Assembly: GCA_030263555.1 (NCBI GenBank)
Contig: SZPE01000006.1
Coordinates: forward strand, 28,795-92,794
DNA: 64,000 bases
Origin: CFX2 sp014338005
Lineage (GTDB): Bacteria; Chloroflexota; Anaerolineae; Aggregatilineales; Phototrophicaceae
Direction of reading: 5' to 3'
Position numbers and translations under genes: made by a program
The notes under the pieces: model-generated
The model's database searches: none
Told to the model about the DNA's origin: nothing
What the model saw: only the letters and a program-made list of their open reading frames with translations
Part shown: one piece after another, positions 49,118 to 57,779 of the stretch
Layout of the letters: the number at the start of each line of letters is the position of its first letter
Numbering within the stretch: the stretch's first letter is position 1

Positions 49118-50086
49118 TTATTCCTCGACGTAAACGTGGCTAATCAGGTCGTCGTAGGTGGGCGCTTCGCTGTCCTCGGCGAACTCCACCGCCGCATGAA
49201 CGGCGGCCATCTCCGCCCGTTCGATGTCTTTCAGTTCTTCTTCGATGCACTCAAAGTGTTTGCACAGGTAATCCTGCAAGACCAGGATGGGGTCTTTCTG
49301 CTGCCAGTCGCGCAGTTCGGCCAGTTTATCGTAACTGCGGTCAGAAACGCCGTGTCCCTTATACCGGTAAGTCAGCGATTCGATCAGCACCGGGCCTTTT
49401 TTGCGGGCGTATTCGACGGCTTTGGTGACGACGTTGTACACGTCCACCACATTCTGGCCGTCCACGCGCCCCATATCTTTGATGCCATAGGCCACCGCCC
49501 GCTTGTGTAGTTCCGGCTGGCCGCTGGCAACCTCGACCGGCGTACCCATGCCGTAGCCATTGTTTTCGATCAGCCAGACGACCGGCAGATCCCACACGGC
49601 GCTGAGGTTAACTGCCTCGTGAAAATAACCGTTGTTGGTCGCGCCGTCGCCGATGAAGGACAGCACCACGTCATCCTTGCCGTTATAACGCGATTCAAGC
49701 GCGATGCCCGCCGCCAGCGGCAGATGCCCGCCGACGATGGCGTAACCGCCCCAGAAGTTGTGTTCGCGGGAGGCCAGGTGCATCGAGCCGCCCTTGCCGC
49801 CGCTGCACCCGGTGCGTTTGCCCATCATTTCGGCCATCGCCACTTTGGGGTCCATGCCGCGCGCCAGAGCGATGCCGTGATCGCGGTAGGCGGTGATGAC
49901 ATGATCGCTGGGGCGCAGCGCAGCTACCGCGCCGACGCCGGTCGCCTCCAGGCCGCTGTACAGGTGCATATAAACGCCGGTGATTTTTTTCTCTTTATAC
50001 AGCACATCACACTGGTTCTCGAACTGCCGGATGAGAAACATCTGGCGGTACCATTCCAGCAGCATCGGTTTATCTATTTCGGCCAT
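49118..50086 (-). CDS. pdhA: pyruvate dehydrogenase E1 alpha subunit
   Basis: The ATG at 50086 after GAGGAAA gives 322 residues. LLEWYRQMFLIRQFENQCDV opens the chain. The TPP motif is GDGATNNGYFHEAVNLSAVW, with the closing NN in LIENNGYGMGTPV. GGKGGSMHLASREHNFWGGY supplies the substrate pocket, and YRYKGHGVSDRSYDK the phosphorylation-loop region. It is the first gene of pdhABC. Confidence 0.93.
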   Translation of the reverse strand: MAEIDKPMLLEWYRQMFLIRQFENQCDVLYKEKKITGVYMHLYSGLEATGVGAVAALRPSDHVITAYRDHGIALARGMDPKVAMAEMMGKRTGCSGGKGGSMHLASREHNFWGGYAIVGGHLPLAAGIALESRYNGKDDVVLSFIGDGATNNGYFHEAVNLSAVWDLPVVWLIENNGYGMGTPVEVASGQPELHKRAVAYGIKDMGRVDGQNVVDVYNVVTKAVEYARKKGPVLIESLTYRYKGHGVSDRSYDKLAELRDWQQKDPILVLQDYLCKHFECIEEELKDIERAEMAAVHAAVEFAEDSEAPTYDDLISHVYVEE

Positions 50087-50411
50087 GCGGTTTCCTCGTG
50101 TTACGTATACACGTATAGCGGATAAACAATGAGAGCAGTGGTGGTCAGTCTGGATCACGATACAATATATAAGACCATCATTAAGTTTACCTGAACCGTT
50201 ACGAGAGTTCAACCGCCCTGGCAGACCGATTGGACAAATCCTCATCGCGCTATCATAATTTGTGAAAAAAGGCGCAAATCTGCGCCGCGCCGGGTCAGCG
50301 TAGGCCAGCCGTCAGCCTGCCGCGCTGCGAACATCGGTAGACGGAAACCGCTTTTCCTTCTAGAATCAATGTGAATTGTAACAAAATGCCAACACACAAA
50401 GGGGAACCACC
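50087..50411. other. 325-base divergent intergenic region
   Basis: It holds the promoters of pdhA (minus) and the DUF3160 gene (plus), neither with a convincing consensus. GGCGCA/TGCGCC at 50271-50286 forms a six-bp hairpin with TTTTTT following on minus (50265-50270). It looks like an intrinsic terminator, although no minus-strand gene ends there. Otherwise I see nothing. Confidence 0.5.
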
Positions 50412-52559
50412 TTGAAACGCAGAATAACGATTTTCATCGCCCTGGGGCTGCTCATCGGCCTGCTGGGCGGCGCGCCGGCGGGCGCGCAGGACGAACCGGG
50501 TTTCGTTCAATGGGACTGGGCGAAGTTTTCCGAAGGCTTCTGGCGTCAAGACCTGCCCGACCCGCTGGTGCTGACGCCGCCGCCGGTTTATGCCGGCGAT
50601 CTGCCCGCGCTGCCGGTCAACCTGGACGGCGTGAAATTCGCCGACAAGCTGACCGGCGAACAGCGCGCCAAACTGTCGGAAAACGGCTTCGTGGTTGTGC
50701 CTGCCGGCCTGGACTGGTTCGACCAGGCTTATATGTGGGACGACAGATGGAAATCGGAAGAAGGCACGGGCTGGTTTGTCACGACCGACTCGTTCCTGCA
50801 CTCGCTGCACTATATCTTCGACAACCTGCTGGCCGACCTGGAGCGCGCCATGCTGTATGACCGGGTGCTTTCGGCCACCCGCGCGGCGCTGGACGCCGCC
50901 CGACGGCAGGCTGTCACCGCCGCCGAAATGCCGCCGGCGCTGCAAGACGCCGCGCTGAACGCCGTAAGCTACCTCTCGATCGCCGAGCGGCTTCTTTCCG
51001 GCGAAGCCTCCGCCGACCCGGCGCTGCAAGCCATCATCGCGCAGGCCGAGGCCGGGGAAGGCATGGCGAATGTGCCGTTTTTGGGCGATTACGTGGAGGA
51101 CTTCAGCCACTACCGCGTGCGCGGCCACTACGCCGGGGACGAAACGCTGGAACGCTACTTCCGGGGTATGATGTGGCTGAGCCGCATCACCTTTCTGGCG
51201 AACGACCAGACCGCCACGCAGACGGCGCTGCTGGTGCTGCGGGCGCTGCGCGAGGCCGACGGCGCTTATGGGCAGTGGCAGGACGCCAACGACGTGATTA
51301 ACTTCCTGATCGGCAGCGCCGACGACCTGGGGCCGGTGGAGTACGGCGCGCTGGCCGACGCGGTGTTCGGCGTGGGGATGCCCCTGAACGCGCTGGCCGA
51401 CGGCGCGAAACTGGCCGATTTTATGGCGCGGGTGAAGGAACTGCCCGCGCCGCGTATCGTCGGGCTGCTGCTGCCGCCGGATACCGCCGTTGAAGACATC
51501 GGCGAAGCGTCGCGCGGGTTCCGGCTGATGGGACAGCGGTTTACGATAGACGCCAACATCTTGCAGCAGTTGATGGCCCCCTACGTGCCGGGCCGCACGC
51601 TGCCAAAAGCCCTGGACGTGGCCGCCGCGATGGGGTCGGACGTGGCGCTAGGGCTGGCGAACATCATGGGCGCGAGCGAGTTCCCCCAGTATGCCGAACA
51701 CATGGCGCAGCTTCGCGCCGAGGTGGACGGCATCAGCCGGGACGAGTGGCTGCAAACCGTTTACAGCGCGTGGCTGTGGATGCTCGACCCGCTGTGGCAG
51801 CGCGATACCGCCCCATACCCGCCCTTTATGAACAGCGATGCCTGGCTGCTCAAAGACCTGCACACAGGGTTGGGCAGCTACACACAGCTTAAACACGATA
51901 CGGTGCTGTATGCCAAACCGCCCGGCGGACTGGGCGGCGGCGGTGAGCTGTTCAGCTACGGCTACGTCGAGCCGAATCCGGTGGTGTTCGCCCGGATCGC
52001 GGTGGTGGCGACCCTGGCCTACGAAGGGCTGAAAGCGCGCGGCCTGACCGAGTTCGAGGTGGCTTTCCCGGAATTCCGGGAGGACGGCACGTTTGACGAA
52101 TCGCCGACCATGAACTTGCAGCTCAGCCTCGGCCAGCTGCCGGTTCTGGGCCAGTTTTCGGCCATGATGGCCGAGATGGCAAACAAACAACTGGCGGGCG
52201 AGCCGCTTACCGAAGATGACTATATGGCGCTGCAAGGCATCGGCGCATTCCTGTCCGGCATCCGGGTTGTGCTGCAAGACCCCAGCAACCCCGAACCGGT
52301 GGCGCTGGTGACGGACATTGCCAGCGCGCCGATGCAGGGTGTGGTGCTTCAGGAAGGCGTGGGCGGCGTGGATTATATCTACGTGGTCGTGTCGCATCCT
52401 GAGGGCTTACAGGTGGCGCGCGGGGGCGTCTTCAGCTACTACGAATTTGAAGGCGACATCAACCGGCGTTTGACCGACCAGGAATGGCGTGAGATGGTCA
52501 AATCCGGCGATCTGCCGCCGCGCCCGCCCTGGGTGGGCGATTTTATCAGCCTGCCCTGA
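50412..52559 (+). CDS. secreted DUF3160 domain protein
   Basis: This 715-residue protein starts at a TTG. A Sec signal peptide (RRITIFIALGLLIGLLGG, then APAGAQDE) is followed by one large domain. Landmarks include FVVVPAGLDWFDQAYMWDD, FVTTDSFLHSLHYIFDNLLA, RYFRGMMWLSRITF and LPPDTAVEDIGEASRGFRLM-like repeats, with YGYVEPNPVVFARIAVVATL near 510. This is the DUF3160 pattern; the activity is unknown. It is likely extracellular. A strong terminator closes it. Confidence 0.87.
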   Translation: MKRRITIFIALGLLIGLLGGAPAGAQDEPGFVQWDWAKFSEGFWRQDLPDPLVLTPPPVYAGDLPALPVNLDGVKFADKLTGEQRAKLSENGFVVVPAGLDWFDQAYMWDDRWKSEEGTGWFVTTDSFLHSLHYIFDNLLADLERAMLYDRVLSATRAALDAARRQAVTAAEMPPALQDAALNAVSYLSIAERLLSGEASADPALQAIIAQAEAGEGMANVPFLGDYVEDFSHYRVRGHYAGDETLERYFRGMMWLSRITFLANDQTATQTALLVLRALREADGAYGQWQDANDVINFLIGSADDLGPVEYGALADAVFGVGMPLNALADGAKLADFMARVKELPAPRIVGLLLPPDTAVEDIGEASRGFRLMGQRFTIDANILQQLMAPYVPGRTLPKALDVAAAMGSDVALGLANIMGASEFPQYAEHMAQLRAEVDGISRDEWLQTVYSAWLWMLDPLWQRDTAPYPPFMNSDAWLLKDLHTGLGSYTQLKHDTVLYAKPPGGLGGGGELFSYGYVEPNPVVFARIAVVATLAYEGLKARGLTEFEVAFPEFREDGTFDESPTMNLQLSLGQLPVLGQFSAMMAEMANKQLAGEPLTEDDYMALQGIGAFLSGIRVVLQDPSNPEPVALVTDIASAPMQGVVLQEGVGGVDYIYVVVSHPEGLQVARGGVFSYYEFEGDINRRLTDQEWREMVKSGDLPPRPPWVGDFISLP

Positions 52560-52571
52560 ACGGTTATTTTT

Positions 52572-52600
52572 CCCGCTCCGCACCTGTGGAGCGGGAATTT
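52572..52600 (+). terminator. intrinsic terminator after the DUF3160 gene
   Basis: CCCGCTCC and GGAGCGGG form an 8-bp stem around eight bases, followed by AATTTTT. Confidence 0.85.
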
Positions 52601-52615
52601 TTACGTTTAAAAAGT

Positions 52616-52644
52616 TTGCGTATTTTCGGCGCTTGGGGTAGACT
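52616..52644 (+). promoter_or_regulatory. promoter of the sugar ABC operon
   Basis: TTGCGT and TAGACT are 17 bases apart, about 70 bases before the GTG start at 52717. Confidence 0.55.
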
Positions 52645-52716
52645 ACACGGCATGAGAACGTTCGCATAAAATTATGGTTTTTAGCTCCGTTTTTTCCAAT
52701 ACAGGCTTTTAACACC

Positions 52717-54276
52717 GTGAGCCAACCCGATTTAAAACACACCCACTCACCGGAACAGCCCATCCTCCTTGAAATGCGGGGCATCACCATTGAGTTTCCG
52801 GGCGTGCTGGCGCTGGACAACGTGAACTTCGATGTTCGACGGGGCGAGGTTCATGCCCTGGTGGGGGAAAACGGCGCGGGCAAGTCCACCCTGATGAAAA
52901 TCCTGTCCGGCGTTTACGTGCGCGACGCCGGCGAGGTGATCTTCAAGGGCCAGCCGGTTTTTTTCACCACACCCCGCCAGGCGCAGCTTGCCGGCATCAC
53001 CACCATCTACCAGGAATTGAACCAGGTGCCGCAGCTGTCCGTCACCGAAAATATCTTCCTGGGCAGCGAAATCGAGCGCGGCCTGCTGGTGAACTGGCCG
53101 GAGATGCACCGGCAGGCGCGGGAACTGCTGGCGAAGCTGCATTTGGATATTGACCCGCGCCAGCCCCTCAGCCGGCTGGGCGTCGGCCAGCAGCAGATGG
53201 TCGAGGTCGCCAAAGCCCTGCACCACCGCGCCGATCTGATTATCATGGACGAGCCGACTTCGGCGCTCAGCCTGCGGGAAATTGAAGACCTGTTCGCCAT
53301 CATCCGGGAGTTGAAGGCGCAGGGCGTTTCGATCATCTACATCAGCCACCATCTGGAAGAAACCTTCGAGGTCAGCGACCGCATCACGGTGCTGCGCGAC
53401 GGGCGGCACATCACCACCCAGCCGACGCGCGCGCTTAACGTGGACAGCCTCATCCGGTATATGGTCGGGCGCGACCTGTCCGAGAAATTCCCAAAGGAAG
53501 AAGTGCCGCGTGGGCGCGAGGTGCTGCGGGTCGAAAACCTGAACCGGGGCGACCGGCTGAAAGATATTTCATTTTCGGCCTACGCCGGGGAGGTGCTGGG
53601 CATCGCCGGGCTGGTCGGCGCGGGCCGCACCGAACTGGTGCGCGCCATCTTCGGGGCCGACCCGATTGACAGCGGCCAGTTTTATATAGACGGCAGCCCC
53701 GTCACCATCCATAACCCGCGCGATGCCATCCGGTGTGGCATTGGCCTGCTGACCGAAGACCGCAAGCAGCAGGGTTTGATCCTGAAGATGTCCACCCGCG
53801 AAAACATCACCATGACGGTGCTTAAACGGCTGACGCGCGGCCTGTTCACCAGCCGCCGCCGAGAAACTGCCCTGGCGCAGCAGTATATTGACAGCATGGC
53901 GATCAAAGCCAGCAGCCAGAACCAACTGGTCATGAATCTATCCGGCGGCACGCAGCAGAAGGTCGTCTTAAGCAAGTGGATGGCGACCGAACCGCGCGTG
54001 CTGGTGTTCGACGAACCGACGCGCGGCATTGACGTGGGCGCGAAGGTCGAAATCTACAAACTTATCAACCAGCTTGCCCGGCAGGGCGTGGCGATTTTGA
54101 TGGTCAGTTCCGAACTGCCGGAAATCCTGGGCATGAGCGACCGGATTATGGTCATTCGGGAAGGGCGCATCGGCGGGTTTTTGGACCGCGCCGAAGCCAC
54201 CGAAGAAAAAATTATGGAGTACGCCACCGGCGCGAACAGGGTCGTACCTGAAGCCGCCAGCGTTATGTCGGAATAA
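52717..54276 (+). CDS. ribose/galactose-type ABC transporter ATPase (two ABC domains)
   Basis: This 519-residue protein has two nucleotide-binding domains in tandem, as in RbsA/MglA. The first has GENGAGKSTLMKILSG (about 45-60), LGVGQQQMVEVAKAL and IIMDEPTSAL. The second has a degenerate Walker A in IAGLVGAGRTELVRAIFG, which is normal for the family, then LSGGTQQKVVLSKW and VFDEPTRGIDVGAK. It starts at a GTG with a weak ribosome site. It powers sugar uptake with the downstream permease and binding protein; the exact sugar is not readable. Confidence 0.92.
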   Translation: MSQPDLKHTHSPEQPILLEMRGITIEFPGVLALDNVNFDVRRGEVHALVGENGAGKSTLMKILSGVYVRDAGEVIFKGQPVFFTTPRQAQLAGITTIYQELNQVPQLSVTENIFLGSEIERGLLVNWPEMHRQARELLAKLHLDIDPRQPLSRLGVGQQQMVEVAKALHHRADLIIMDEPTSALSLREIEDLFAIIRELKAQGVSIIYISHHLEETFEVSDRITVLRDGRHITTQPTRALNVDSLIRYMVGRDLSEKFPKEEVPRGREVLRVENLNRGDRLKDISFSAYAGEVLGIAGLVGAGRTELVRAIFGADPIDSGQFYIDGSPVTIHNPRDAIRCGIGLLTEDRKQQGLILKMSTRENITMTVLKRLTRGLFTSRRRETALAQQYIDSMAIKASSQNQLVMNLSGGTQQKVVLSKWMATEPRVLVFDEPTRGIDVGAKVEIYKLINQLARQGVAILMVSSELPEILGMSDRIMVIREGRIGGFLDRAEATEEKIMEYATGANRVVPEAASVMSE

Positions 54277-54339
54277 TGCCGGCGGGGGGTAAACGCCCTG
54301 CCGCCGACCAGCCCTGGAGATAAGAGCGAGTTTTTCATT

Positions 54340-55398
54340 ATGAGCGAATCGGCAGTTGTGAACGTTCAACCATCGGCCAATCGAGCCGGCAAAGTCCTGC
54401 GCCAGATGATCGTCGCCGCCGGGCCGCTGCTGGTGCTGATGCTGATGGTGCTTTTCCTGTGGATTACCGCCCCGGCTTTCCGCACCCCAACCAGCCTGCT
54501 GCTGATCGGCCTCGAAGCGGCAGCCATCGGCGTGGTGGCCGCCGGGCAGACCTTCGTCATCCTCACCGGCGGCATTGACCTGTCGGTCGAGGCGATGGTG
54601 TCGTTCAGCGGCGTGGTGGCCGCCATCCTCATCGCCGGGACGAACATCGCCGGTGGGCAGATCGCTTTCGGCATCCCGGCAGCCGCCGCGATTTTGATCG
54701 CGCTGGCCGCCGGTACGGGGGTCGGGCTGCTTCAGGGACTCATCATCACGGCGCTCAACATCAATCCTTTCATCGTCACGCTCGGTTTCCGCAGCATCCT
54801 GCTGGGCATCTCGCTGGTGTGGACGCGCGGCGCGGGTATCAACATCCAAAAAGACGAGTTTTTGAGCTTTCTCACCGGCCATATCGAACTCGGCTCGCTC
54901 AGAATCCCGATGCCGCTGATTATCGCGCTCATCCTGTACGCCATCGTGTGGGTGACGCTGCGGCATACCAAACTGGGGCGTTACACCTATGCCCTGGGCG
55001 GCAACGAAACGGCGGCGCGGCTGTCCGGCATCAACGTTGGCATGACGAAAATCATCATCTACGGCATCAGCGGCCTGCTGGCTTCCATCGGCGGCATCCT
55101 GGTGATGGGGCGTTTGCAGTCCGGCGCGTACCAGAACGGCACCAACATGACGCTGATTTCGGTCGCGGCGGTGGTGATCGGTGGGACGGCGCTGTCCGGC
55201 GGCACGGGCGGCATCTGGGGGACGCTGGTAGGCGTGTTCATCATCCGGGTGGTCGAAGCCGGCCTGGTTTACCTAAGCGTGCCGTCCAACGCCAAAGAAA
55301 TCGTCATTGGCGCGATCATCGTGCTGGCCGTCGCGCTGGATGTGCTGCGGCGGGGCGACATCCCCTGGCTGCGAATCCGGCGCAAAAGTTCCGCCTGA
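54340..55398 (+). CDS. sugar ABC transporter permease (RbsC family)
   Basis: This 352-residue membrane protein has about eight to ten helices. LTGGIDLSVEAMVSFSGVVA is the RbsC signature; GLIITALNINPFIVTLGFRS and YALGGNETAARLSGINVGMT (the ABC-contact loop) follow, then VVIGGTALSGGTGGIWGTLV. One permease gene is present, so the channel is probably a homodimer. It lies 63 bases after the ATPase gene. Confidence 0.92.
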   Translation: MSESAVVNVQPSANRAGKVLRQMIVAAGPLLVLMLMVLFLWITAPAFRTPTSLLLIGLEAAAIGVVAAGQTFVILTGGIDLSVEAMVSFSGVVAAILIAGTNIAGGQIAFGIPAAAAILIALAAGTGVGLLQGLIITALNINPFIVTLGFRSILLGISLVWTRGAGINIQKDEFLSFLTGHIELGSLRIPMPLIIALILYAIVWVTLRHTKLGRYTYALGGNETAARLSGINVGMTKIIIYGISGLLASIGGILVMGRLQSGAYQNGTNMTLISVAAVVIGGTALSGGTGGIWGTLVGVFIIRVVEAGLVYLSVPSNAKEIVIGAIIVLAVALDVLRRGDIPWLRIRRKSSA

Positions 55399-55476
55399 GT
55401 GGGGCAGCCGGCCTGCCTGGCTGCCGCCTGAAGTTAAAGTTAGCGATCCGCCGGGGTATCCCGGTTTTAGAAAAAA

Positions 55477-55508
55477 GACCGCCGGAGTCTGGATCGTCTT
55501 TGGCGGTC
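55477..55508 (+). promoter_or_regulatory. intercistronic hairpin before the binding-protein gene
   Basis: GACCGCC and GGCGGTC form a 7-bp stem around an 18-base loop, preceded by A6. Such hairpins often stabilise or partly end transcripts so that the binding protein is made in excess. Confidence 0.5.
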
Positions 55509-55537
55509 GTTAGGGAACTTTCAAGGAGAGTTTTTAC

Positions 55538-56617
55538 ATGCACCGGAATAAAGTTCTCACATTAATGGTCGTGGCGGCGCTGTTCCTGGCCGTCGCCATC
55601 GCTCCCGCAGCGGCCCAGGAAACAGTCGAACGTTACGTCGGTTTTGTCCCGCCGGCGCTCACCAGCCCGTTCCATGTGGCGATGGTTGACGGCGCGAAGG
55701 CCCGCGCGGAAGAACTGGGATGGAAGCTCGAAGTGCAGGCCCCGGCCAGCGAGGGCGACTTCGCCGCTTTCGTGACTACCGTTCAGCAGCTTCTGGAACT
55801 GGGCGTCGAGGCCATCAGCATCAACCCCATCGGCACGGACTCGGCCATCACGGCGGTAAAGGCGGCCAACGAGAAGGGCATCCCCATCCTGGCGCACAAC
55901 TTCATCACCCCGTTTGACGAGGGCGAAGTCGTTTCCTACATCGGCTACGACCAGTGGGGCGGCGCGGAAAAGCTGGCGATGCACACCTGCGAGCTGATCG
56001 CGCAGAAATATGGCAAGAGCGCGGCAGAAACCAACGGCAAGATTTACATCCTGCTGGGCATTGACAGCATCTTCTCGCACCGCCGCACCGGCGGCTTTAA
56101 GGCCGGCCTGGAAAAAGCCTGCCCGAACGTCGAAGTCGTGGGCGAGCAGACCGGCGAATGGCTGCGGACGAAGGGGTCGGAAGTGGCGGCCATCGCGCTC
56201 CAGCAAACGCCGGATATTGACGTGTTCTACGGCAACAGTGACGAAATGGCTATCGGTGCGGCGCTGGCAGCGGAGCAGCTTGGCCTGACCATCAACGAAG
56301 ATTTCTTCGCGGTCGGCATTGACGGCAACCCGCCCACGCTCGACCTGCTGGCGCAGGGCAAATTCAGCGCCACCCTGGGCGTAGACCCGTTCCGTATGGG
56401 CGTGACCGTCATTGACACGATGGCGAAAGTCTTCGCCGGCGAGGAAGTGCCGCTGGTGACGCTCACCCCGTCGGTCGTCGTGACGCCGGAGAACCTCCAG
56501 GACTACCTGGACGGCCTGCTGTGGACCGAACCGGAAGCCGGCTTCCCCGAATTTGACAACGACCTGCCCACCATCCCCGAAGAAGAAGTAATGCCGGAAG
56601 CCACCCCCGGCAGCTAG
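55538..56617 (+). CDS. sugar ABC transporter substrate-binding protein
   Basis: This 359-residue periplasmic-binding-type protein (RbsB-like) follows AAGGAGAG. The signal peptide LMVVAALFLAVAIAPAAA lacks a lipobox Cys, so it is predicted to be released rather than lipid-anchored. FVPPALTSPFHVAMVDGAKA opens the first lobe, VEAISINPIGTDSAITAV and VGIDGNPPTLDLLAQGKFSA are the hinge and second-lobe marks. The C-terminus is acidic. How the protein stays near the membrane in a presumed monoderm is an open point. Confidence 0.9.
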   Translation: MHRNKVLTLMVVAALFLAVAIAPAAAQETVERYVGFVPPALTSPFHVAMVDGAKARAEELGWKLEVQAPASEGDFAAFVTTVQQLLELGVEAISINPIGTDSAITAVKAANEKGIPILAHNFITPFDEGEVVSYIGYDQWGGAEKLAMHTCELIAQKYGKSAAETNGKIYILLGIDSIFSHRRTGGFKAGLEKACPNVEVVGEQTGEWLRTKGSEVAAIALQQTPDIDVFYGNSDEMAIGAALAAEQLGLTINEDFFAVGIDGNPPTLDLLAQGKFSATLGVDPFRMGVTVIDTMAKVFAGEEVPLVTLTPSVVVTPENLQDYLDGLLWTEPEAGFPEFDNDLPTIPEEEVMPEATPGS

Positions 56618-56635
56618 GCTTGTAAACCCGTATCG

Positions 56636-56658
56636 GGGGCGCGGACATTCTGCGCCCC
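56636..56658. repeat. GGGGCGC palindrome, copy 1
   Basis: GGGGCGC and GCGCCCC flank GGACATTCT. A close copy lies at 63658 after malQ, with GGATTAACCT in the loop. It belongs to the dispersed palindromes of this genome. Confidence 0.65.
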
Positions 56659-56668
56659 TGTACCGGAT

Positions 56669-56693
56669 GCCCCGGCTTTAACCAGGCCGGGGC
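56669..56693 (+). terminator. terminator of the sugar ABC operon
   Basis: GCCCCGGC and GCCGGGGC form an 8-bp stem around nine bases, followed by GTTTGCATT. Confidence 0.65.
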
Positions 56694-56938
56694 GTTTGCA
56701 TTGTGCCGGTCACACCCCGCAGCCTCATACAGCTAACGTCCATCTACGAACAGTTAATCGAAGAAACAGCCGGGGATAAAAACGTTTCCCCTCATCCTGA
56801 TATACGCGCCGCCGCCGGGATTCGTCGCGCAGTCTGCTCCCCCAGCCGGGCGGAAAACCCCAATCTGCACCCAAAACGTAAGGAAGCGGCGGCTGAATCG
56901 CTCTGAATGAATATGCAGACAGGTTGAGGAGCGAAACG

Positions 56939-57538
56939 GTGCTGATAGACTTTAAACCCCTTGAAACCCGCGCGTTAACCATGCTGGAGTTCGCGGCCCA
57001 GTTCAGCCAAGACGACCTGCACGCGGCCACCAGCACTTCAATTGAAACCCTGCTGAACCTCGTTCATGACCTGAACGATGCCGCCGTGATCTTCGACCCG
57101 CTCGACCCGAACGCCCATGACCCCTATGCTGCCCCGGACGAGGAAAAAATCGGCTGGAATATCGCGCATCTGGTGGCGCATGTGACGGCCAGCAGCGAGG
57201 AATGGGCCGCTTACAGCTCCATCTTGGCGCGCGGCATCGCCTACCCGGCAGAACCGCGCCTGCGTTATGAAACCCCCTGGCGGTCTATGCTAACCAAAAC
57301 CCAGTGCGTACAGCGCCTGGAAGAAAGCCGCCGCATTCGTCTGGCTTACCTGGATACCTGGCCGGACGAGCCGCACCTGTACGTTTACCGAGGGCTTTCC
57401 GACCGGTTTATCGAACGTTTCGGGCCGATCAACGCCCCGGCGGCGTTTTTGTACGGCTTGTGGCACGAAGTCGGCCATCATGAACAGTTCCGCAAGGTGG
57501 CGCGGCAGGCCAAAGCAGCCGTGACAACAACCGCCTGA
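56939..57538 (+). CDS. DinB-superfamily protein
   Basis: I take the GTG at 56939, seven bases after GAGGAG, giving 199 residues; a TTG five codons upstream would sit on that ribosome site. The four-helix pattern has one His set in NIAHLVAHVTASSEEWAAY and another in LWHEVGHHEQFRKVA, consistent with the metal triad of DinB/YfiT hydrolases. The partner enzyme or substrate is unknown. It stands alone before the hisS promoter. Confidence 0.75.
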   Translation: MLIDFKPLETRALTMLEFAAQFSQDDLHAATSTSIETLLNLVHDLNDAAVIFDPLDPNAHDPYAAPDEEKIGWNIAHLVAHVTASSEEWAAYSSILARGIAYPAEPRLRYETPWRSMLTKTQCVQRLEESRRIRLAYLDTWPDEPHLYVYRGLSDRFIERFGPINAPAAFLYGLWHEVGHHEQFRKVARQAKAAVTTTA

Positions 57539-57596
57539 GATCAACAAAATGCCGGCGGTTGGGAGCAAACACCGCCTCTAATCAACCTACCGCCGG

Positions 57597-57625
57597 TTGC
57601 AATCGGCCTGCTTTTCCTCTACACT
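57597..57625 (+). promoter_or_regulatory. promoter of the hisS leader
   Basis: TTGCAA and TACACT are 17 bases apart. Transcription would start near 57632, 18 bases before the leader ATG. Confidence 0.7.
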
Positions 57626-57649
57626 AAAGGCGTTCATCCGGGGGGTTTT

Positions 57650-57697
57650 ATGTTCAGCAGCGGCATTTTTCATCATTTCTTCTGGAAGCGTGGTTAG
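57650..57697 (+). CDS. hisS leader peptide (15 residues, His-His)
   Basis: The frame MFSSGIFHHFFWKRG starts behind GGGGGG and ends 82 bases before hisS. It holds two adjacent His codons (57671-57676), rich aromatic neighbours, and a stop inside the region that can pair with the following terminator. This is the layout of a ribosome-stalling attenuator. Confidence 0.5.
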   Translation: MFSSGIFHHFFWKRG

Positions 57698-57725
57698 CTG
57701 ACCCCGGCTTGTTTTGTTTTAACCG

Positions 57726-57751
57726 GCGTGGGCGTCAGCCCACGCTTTTTT
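57726..57751 (+). terminator. attenuator terminator before hisS
   Basis: GCGTGGGC and GCCCACGC form an 8-bp stem around GTCA, then T6. AAGCGTGG at 57686-57693, in the leader frame, is fully complementary to CCACGCTT at 57740-57747 and would break it. A ribosome finishing the leader would cover that segment; one stalled at the His codons would free it. Confidence 0.75.
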
Positions 57752-57779
57752 GTTATTCTGGCGACCGAGGAGAATACGA

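Larger units (their letters stand above)
56618..56938. other. 321-base intergenic region
   Basis: Beyond the two hairpins near its start (56636 and 56669) and the ribosome site at its end, I see nothing firm. A 67-codon frame at 56703 starts with GTG and has no ribosome site. Confidence 0.5.

Noticed and set aside
56703..56906. 67-codon frame after the sugar ABC operon
   Set aside because: It starts at GTG without a ribosome site, lies just after a terminator, and shows no domain or membrane pattern.
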